Shown here piece after piece: positions 60,349 to 64,000 of a DNA stretch of 64,000 nucleotides. Origin of the DNA: an uncultured Sphingomonadaceae bacterium (lineage in GTDB: Bacteria > Pseudomonadota > Alphaproteobacteria > Sphingomonadales > Sphingomonadaceae). The position numbers and the translations under genes are program-made. The notes under the pieces were generated by a model. That model made no database searches. It was not told the DNA's origin and saw only the letters and a program-made list of their open reading frames with translations. The stretch is taken from contig CANLQG010000007.1 in the NCBI GenBank assembly GCA_947493195.1, positions 1 through 64,000 on the forward strand. Direction: 5' to 3'. Within the stretch, counting starts at the first letter, position 1, and each line of letters begins with the position of its first letter.

Positions 60349-61392
60349 CTAGGCCCGTACGTGTGAAAGCCTGACGATCGGTTCCTCCAGCGCCATGGGT
60401 GCCAGGCCAGCCACGAACTGATCGGTGCTGGCCGCCCAGCTGAATCCGCAGCCCAGCTCATGACAACGCCGCCGGTCCAGCTTGAGCGCGCCGGAGATCG
60501 CATCCTCAAGCCGCTCCGCCATGACGCCGCTTTCCGCCTGCAGCACGTCGAGCGGTCCGGCAACGGGGTATGCCGCCACCGGCGTGCCGCAAGCCAGCGC
60601 CTCTATCATCACCAGCCCGAACGTGTCGGTGCGACTGGGAAAGACGAAGACATCGGCGCCGACATAGCAGGCCGCCAGCGCAGCGCCGGACTGCTGGCCC
60701 AGAAAATGCGCCTCGGGAAACTGCGCCTGCAGCTTTTCCAGTGCAGGGCCGTGACCCACGACGACCTTGGATCCCGGATGGGTGTTCGACAGGAAGGCCT
60801 CGATGTTCTTCTCCACCGCCACGCGCCCGACATAAAGCTGGATCGGACGCGGCAGGGTGAAGAACAGGTCGGGTGGCACGTGGTCGGGGTGGAATGTCGC
60901 CAGGTCCACCCCGCGGCTCCAGTGATGCAGCGGGCCGATACCCTGTTCGGCCAGCTCCGCCCGGATCGTTTCGGTTGCCACCATCGTGCGGGTGGCCGGT
61001 GCATGGAAGCGACGGATCAGCGGCCAGAAAAGGCTGGCTGGCAGGCCCGTTCGCCGCGCGATGTAATCGGGAAACTGCGTGTGATAGGCGGAAGAGAAGG
61101 GGAAATCCTGCCGCAGGCAATAGTGCCGCGCCGCCCAGCCCAGCGGACCTTCTGTGGCGATGTGAATGGTGTCGGGAGCGAACCGTTCCAGTTGCTTCGC
61201 CATGCCCCGCAGGCCCGTGAAGGCGAGACGGATTTCCGGGTAGGATGGTGCCGGCATGGAGTGGAAGAGATCGGGCGACATTACCGCCACCGTGTGCCCA
61301 CGTGCCCGCAACTCTCCGATCACGGTGTTTAGGGTGCGCACTACGCCGTTGACCTGCGGGTGCCAGGCATCGGTAACGATGGCGATCCTCAT
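60349..61392 (-). CDS. GT4-family glycosyltransferase (lipid glycosyltransferase-like)
   Basis: 347 residues with two Rossmann domains. N-terminal MRIAIVTDAWHPQVNGVVRTL is typical of GT4 enzymes that glycosylate membrane lipids; the C-terminal donor site has RTDTFGLVMIEALACGTPVAAYPV (E-x7-E type). It probably transfers a sugar to a lipid at the inner membrane. ATG 61392 is chosen; GTG 61413 is possible. It follows the LpxH-like phosphoesterase gene by 23 bases, so glycolipid synthesis is a reasonable, unproven guess. Confidence 0.88.
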   Translation of the reverse strand: MRIAIVTDAWHPQVNGVVRTLNTVIGELRARGHTVAVMSPDLFHSMPAPSYPEIRLAFTGLRGMAKQLERFAPDTIHIATEGPLGWAARHYCLRQDFPFSSAYHTQFPDYIARRTGLPASLFWPLIRRFHAPATRTMVATETIRAELAEQGIGPLHHWSRGVDLATFHPDHVPPDLFFTLPRPIQLYVGRVAVEKNIEAFLSNTHPGSKVVVGHGPALEKLQAQFPEAHFLGQQSGAALAACYVGADVFVFPSRTDTFGLVMIEALACGTPVAAYPVAGPLDVLQAESGVMAERLEDAISGALKLDRRRCHELGCGFSWAASTDQFVAGLAPMALEEPIVRLSHVRA

Positions 61393-61415
61393 GCCATTGC
61401 CCCGCGCCGCCACAT

Positions 61416-62327
61416 TCAGGCTGCCTGGGCCACAGCTTGCCCGTCCTGCCGCTCGCGCGCTTCGCGCAGGGCGACTTCTTCGGGCCAGTTGAGGATTTCC
61501 ATGCTGCCGTCGGCGTGTTCGACCAGCGCGTTACAACCTTCCACCCAGTCGCCGTCGTTCCAGTATTCGATGCACTTGCCATCGTGAGTGAACGTGCGGT
61601 GTTCAGCAGTGTGGATGTGGCCGCACACCACCCCGTCGACCCCGCGCTCTCCGGCGGCGCGGGCGACCACTTCCTCGTACTTGCCGATGAACTCCACGGC
61701 GTTCTTGACCTTGTGCTTGGCCATCTTGCTCAGCGACCAATAGGGCAGGTCCAGTTTGCGGCGCACGGCGTTCACCCAGTGATTCACGCCCATCATGAAA
61801 TGGTAGAGCGCGTCCCCCACGAAGGCGAGCCAGCGGTGCGACAGCATGACGGCATCGAACTCGTCGCCGTGCAGCACCATCAGCCGCCGTCCATCGGCTG
61901 TGTCATGAAAAGCGGCGCGGCGAATTTCTATCCCGCCGAAGTTCAGGCCGGTGAATTGGCGAAACATCTCGTCGTGATTGCCGGGAATGTAGACGATGCG
62001 CGTGCCGCGCTTGGCCCGCTTCAGCAGCCGCCAGACGATGTCGTTGTGTTCCGCAGGCCAGTAGAACTTCTTCTTCAGCCGCCAGCCGTCGATGATGTCG
62101 CCGACGAGATACATCGTCTCGCTGTCGACGCTGTCGAGAAAATCGATCAGCAGGTCGGCATTACAGCCCTTCGTGCCGTGATGGATGTCGGATATCCAGA
62201 TCGTGCGAAACTTGCGTCGCCCCCCGACCGAGCGCTCGGGTACGGCGGGTTTGTGCCCCGTGAAATCGGGGAAGGCCGAAACAGTTCGCCCGTTGCCGAA
62301 TTCACCATCGAGATAGTTGCCAAACAT
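61416..62327 (-). CDS. LpxH-like metallophosphoesterase (UDP-2,3-diacylglucosamine diphosphatase family)
   Basis: 303 residues. Calcineurin-like metal motifs in order: WISDIHHG (about 44-51), VGDIIDGW, PGNHDEMF, LHGDEFD and CGHIHTAEHR. The longer N- and C-terminal parts and HHG instead of HL distinguish it from E. coli LpxH, so it belongs to the alphaproteobacterial branch whose substrate is uncertain. Upstream of the GT4 gene and probably cotranscribed with it. Confidence 0.88.
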   Translation of the reverse strand: MFGNYLDGEFGNGRTVSAFPDFTGHKPAVPERSVGGRRKFRTIWISDIHHGTKGCNADLLIDFLDSVDSETMYLVGDIIDGWRLKKKFYWPAEHNDIVWRLLKRAKRGTRIVYIPGNHDEMFRQFTGLNFGGIEIRRAAFHDTADGRRLMVLHGDEFDAVMLSHRWLAFVGDALYHFMMGVNHWVNAVRRKLDLPYWSLSKMAKHKVKNAVEFIGKYEEVVARAAGERGVDGVVCGHIHTAEHRTFTHDGKCIEYWNDGDWVEGCNALVEHADGSMEILNWPEEVALREARERQDGQAVAQAA

Positions 62328-62420
62328 GATGCGCGCCTCGTCGCTGCCTGTCTGGCTGCCAGCCTATGCCCCCTGTATGTGACAGCACGGTCTCTGTTTT
62401 GAGTCAGCCGCGCGACAGTA

Positions 62421-62436
62421 TGACGCTTTAGCGTCA
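62421..62436 (-). terminator. Palindrome over the stop codon of the quinone oxidoreductase gene
   Basis: TGACGCT-TT-AGCGTCA is a perfect seven-base stem that includes the TGA at 62436-62434. No T-run follows, so it is a weak terminator candidate. Confidence 0.35.
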
Positions 62437-63456
62437 ATCACTTGCGGCTCGCGAAGTCATGCCGAGCACGATCTTGCCGATATGGTCACCCGCTTCCATC
62501 CGCGCGTGCGCATCGGCGGCGTCGGCCATGGCAAAGGTCTGATCCATCACCGGGCGCAAGTCTCCGCTCTCGACCAGGGGCCACACTTCGCGGAACAGCT
62601 CGTCCGCCAGCATCCCCTTGAAAATATTGGTCCTGGGGCGCAGGGTGGAGCCGGTAATCGATTGCCGCTTCACCATCATCTTCGCAATGTTAACCTTGGA
62701 CTTTGGGCCGCCAAGCACGGCGATCACCACGAGGCGACCGTCCTCTCCCAGGGCATCGAGATTGCGCTGGGTGTAGCTGCCCGCCACCATGTCCAGCACC
62801 AGGTGAGCCCCCCTGCCATCGGTGTATTTCTTCACCTCCTCCACGAAATCCTGCGTCTTGTAGTTGATCGCCAAGTCGGCACCCACCTTGCGCGAGGCGG
62901 CGGCCTTGTCGTCGGAGCCGGAGGTCGTGATCACGTGCATGCCGAACAATTTGCCCAGCATGGTTGCCATGGTGCCGATCCCCGAAGTGCCGCCGTGGAT
63001 CAGGATAGTCTCGCCATCGCGGGCGTAGCCGCGCTGGAAGACGTTGTGCCAGACGGTGAAGAGTGTTTCGGGGATCGCTGCCGCCTCGGCCATGGAGAGG
63101 CCATCGGGAACGGGCAGGCAATGTTCAGGCCGGGCAATGCAGTATTCGGCGTAGCCGCCGCCGTTCACCAGCGCGCACACCCGCTTGCCCAGTTCACCGG
63201 AATCGACGCCCTCGCCCAGTGCCACCACCTCGCCGGAAATCTCCAGGCCTGGCAATTCGCTCGCTCCCTTGGGCGGCGGATAGGCACCTGCTCGCTGGAG
63301 GCAATCGGGCCGGTTGACCCCGGCGTGGCTCACGCGCACCAGCACCTCGCCTTGCGCTGGGTGAGGCACGGGCTGCGATACGATGGTCAGAACTTCCGGC
63401 CCGCCCGGCTCGCTGATAACGACTGCGGACATGGTCTGCGGCAACTTTTCGGCCAC
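62434..63456 (-). CDS. NAD(P)H-quinone oxidoreductase (zeta-crystallin-like, MDR superfamily)
   Basis: 340 residues without the catalytic or structural zinc ligands of alcohol dehydrogenases. N-terminal ISEPGGPEVL, then GVNRPDCLQRAGAYPPPKGAS, and the NADPH loop ILIHGGTSGIGTMA. It is a PIG3/QorA-like reductase of quinones or enals. GTG 63456 is preferred because AGGGGGG lies upstream at good spacing; ATG 63432 is the alternative. Divergent from the DUF1192 gene, a pairing common in Alphaproteobacteria. Confidence 0.9.
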   Translation of the reverse strand: MAEKLPQTMSAVVISEPGGPEVLTIVSQPVPHPAQGEVLVRVSHAGVNRPDCLQRAGAYPPPKGASELPGLEISGEVVALGEGVDSGELGKRVCALVNGGGYAEYCIARPEHCLPVPDGLSMAEAAAIPETLFTVWHNVFQRGYARDGETILIHGGTSGIGTMATMLGKLFGMHVITTSGSDDKAAASRKVGADLAINYKTQDFVEEVKKYTDGRGAHLVLDMVAGSYTQRNLDALGEDGRLVVIAVLGGPKSKVNIAKMMVKRQSITGSTLRPRTNIFKGMLADELFREVWPLVESGDLRPVMDQTFAMADAADAHARMEAGDHIGKIVLGMTSRAASD

Positions 63457-63548
63457 AAAGGCCCCCCTGTTCAATCCCTGGCTCGATGCACAGTCCTAGT
63501 GACGGCAGGCATTGACAGCAAGCGCCTGCAGAGTGATGCTGCAACGCA

Positions 63549-63755
63549 ATGGAAGATGACAACCTTCCCCGGATGCGCTCCGACGCTGCCGGCCAGTTGG
63601 CCGGGGAAAGCCTCGATACCTATTCGCAGGACGAGTTGATGGCACGCATCCATCTGCTGGAGGCGGAAATCGCCCGGGTGAAAGCGCACCACGGCAAGGC
63701 CGATGCGCACCGTAAGTTCGCAGATGCTCTGTTCAAGCCAAGAGAGACGGATTGA
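63549..63755 (+). CDS. DUF1192-family small protein
   Basis: 68 residues. The DUF1192 core is YSQDELMARIHLLEAEIARVKAH, a short coiled-coil helix, with a tail KFADALFK. Function unknown. ATG 63549, 93 bases from the divergent quinone oxidoreductase start. Its TGA shares an A with an ATG opening a 54-codon frame (63755-63919) of doubtful reality. Confidence 0.85.
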   Translation: MEDDNLPRMRSDAAGQLAGESLDTYSQDELMARIHLLEAEIARVKAHHGKADAHRKFADALFKPRETD

Positions 63756-63937
63756 TGGGTCGGCCACGACCCTTGGTACCTCTCGAAATCGCGCAAAAGC
63801 GCACCATATGCCTTTTCACACCGCTTGCAGGCCTGACCGCGTGCGAGTTCAGCCGCCGCGTTAGGCCGATGTTCACCCAGCCGGACGCAGATTTTCTCAA
63901 CCGTCCCGCCATGGCCTGAGGCCAGCCAAGGAAAACC

Positions 63938-64000
63938 ATGCCAAGCTTTGCGCAAAACCTCGAAAAGACCCTCCACACCGCGATCCAGCACGCGATCGAT
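63938..64000 (+). CDS. clpA: ATP-dependent Clp protease ATP-binding subunit ClpA (5' end only)
   Basis: The first 21 codons read MPSFAQNLEKTLHTAIQHAI plus D, matching the N-domain start of ClpA. The gene runs off the right end. AAGGAAAA lies eight bases before ATG 63938. ClpA unfolds substrates for ClpP. The 182-base gap before it contains only the doubtful 54-codon frame. Confidence 0.85.
   Translation, partial: MPSFAQNLEKTLHTAIQHAID

Noticed and set aside
1..64000. CRISPR arrays, insertion sequences, prophage genes, toxin-antitoxin pairs
   Set aside because: No regularly spaced identical repeats, transposase or integrase motifs, or phage structural genes were found on reading both strands.

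Overview
The window is GC-rich, densely coded alphaproteobacterial chromosome. Gene content and protein sequences point to Sphingomonadales, most likely Erythrobacteraceae: petABC next to apt, SciP (DUF1153) and TrcR (DUF1013) cell-cycle proteins, a DUF3035 lipoprotein behind lspA, the proA-nadD-rsfS-rlmH-envC-ctpA string, and sigma-EcfG-type promoters. The family-level assignment is inference; no rRNA gene is present to fix it. I see no insertion sequence, prophage gene, CRISPR array or toxin-antitoxin pair.

Layout. 1-320: tRNA-Gly with paired TGTGACCC repeats on its 3' side, which may be the edge of an integrated element lying off the left end. 321-9822 (minus): OmpA-like lipoprotein, CPA1 antiporter, apt, the cytochrome bc1 operon petABC, pgeF and pepN. 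9876-15726: an epimerase-like protein, a DMT transporter and threonine aldolase, two small stress-type genes (GNAT and PRC-barrel) each behind a sigma-EcfG-like promoter, and two bacterial-PH-domain membrane proteins. 15997-25267: tRNA-Thr, then a long plus-strand run (small ORF, gpmA, purE, purK, folA, M19 dipeptidase, ribF, ileS, lspA, DUF3035 lipoprotein), much of it coupled by ATGA overlaps. 25268-32543: a composite inverted repeat, a CNNM/CBS protein, an OmpA/glycine-zipper lipoprotein (third EcfG-like promoter), cysQ, sucC (without sucD), exoD and etfBA. 32603-40537: a secreted protein, GNAT, DUF445, an RND efflux pair with an unusual permease, and a GlsB-type protein (fourth EcfG-like promoter). 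40674-49775: sciP and its coupled partner behind a CtrA-box-like site, mnmA, a serine hydrolase, pdxH-CDF-phzF, dnaJ-like, brkB-like and fabI. 49811-58994: coq7-dsbB, ctpA, envC, rlmH (apparent AUC start), a zinc-ribbon membrane protein, rsfS, nadD, proA and an M23 peptidase. 58930-64000: bactofilin, trcR, a glycosyltransferase, an LpxH-like phosphoesterase, quinone oxidoreductase, DUF1192, and the first 21 codons of clpA.

Most of the content is core metabolism (respiration, purine/folate/flavin synthesis, TCA, fatty acids, NAD, proline), envelope maintenance (M23 peptidases, bactofilin, CtpA, PH-domain proteins) and cell-cycle or stress control. No clearly new multi-gene system is visible. 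The points most worth a second look are the set of sigma-EcfG-like promoters, the CtrA-box-like site before the sciP operon, the AUC start of rlmH, the codon-usage patch in the editing domain of ileS, the RND permease with an extra membrane segment block, and a dispersed repeat that also occurs as an inverted pair. No stretch longer than 300 bases lacks a gene.
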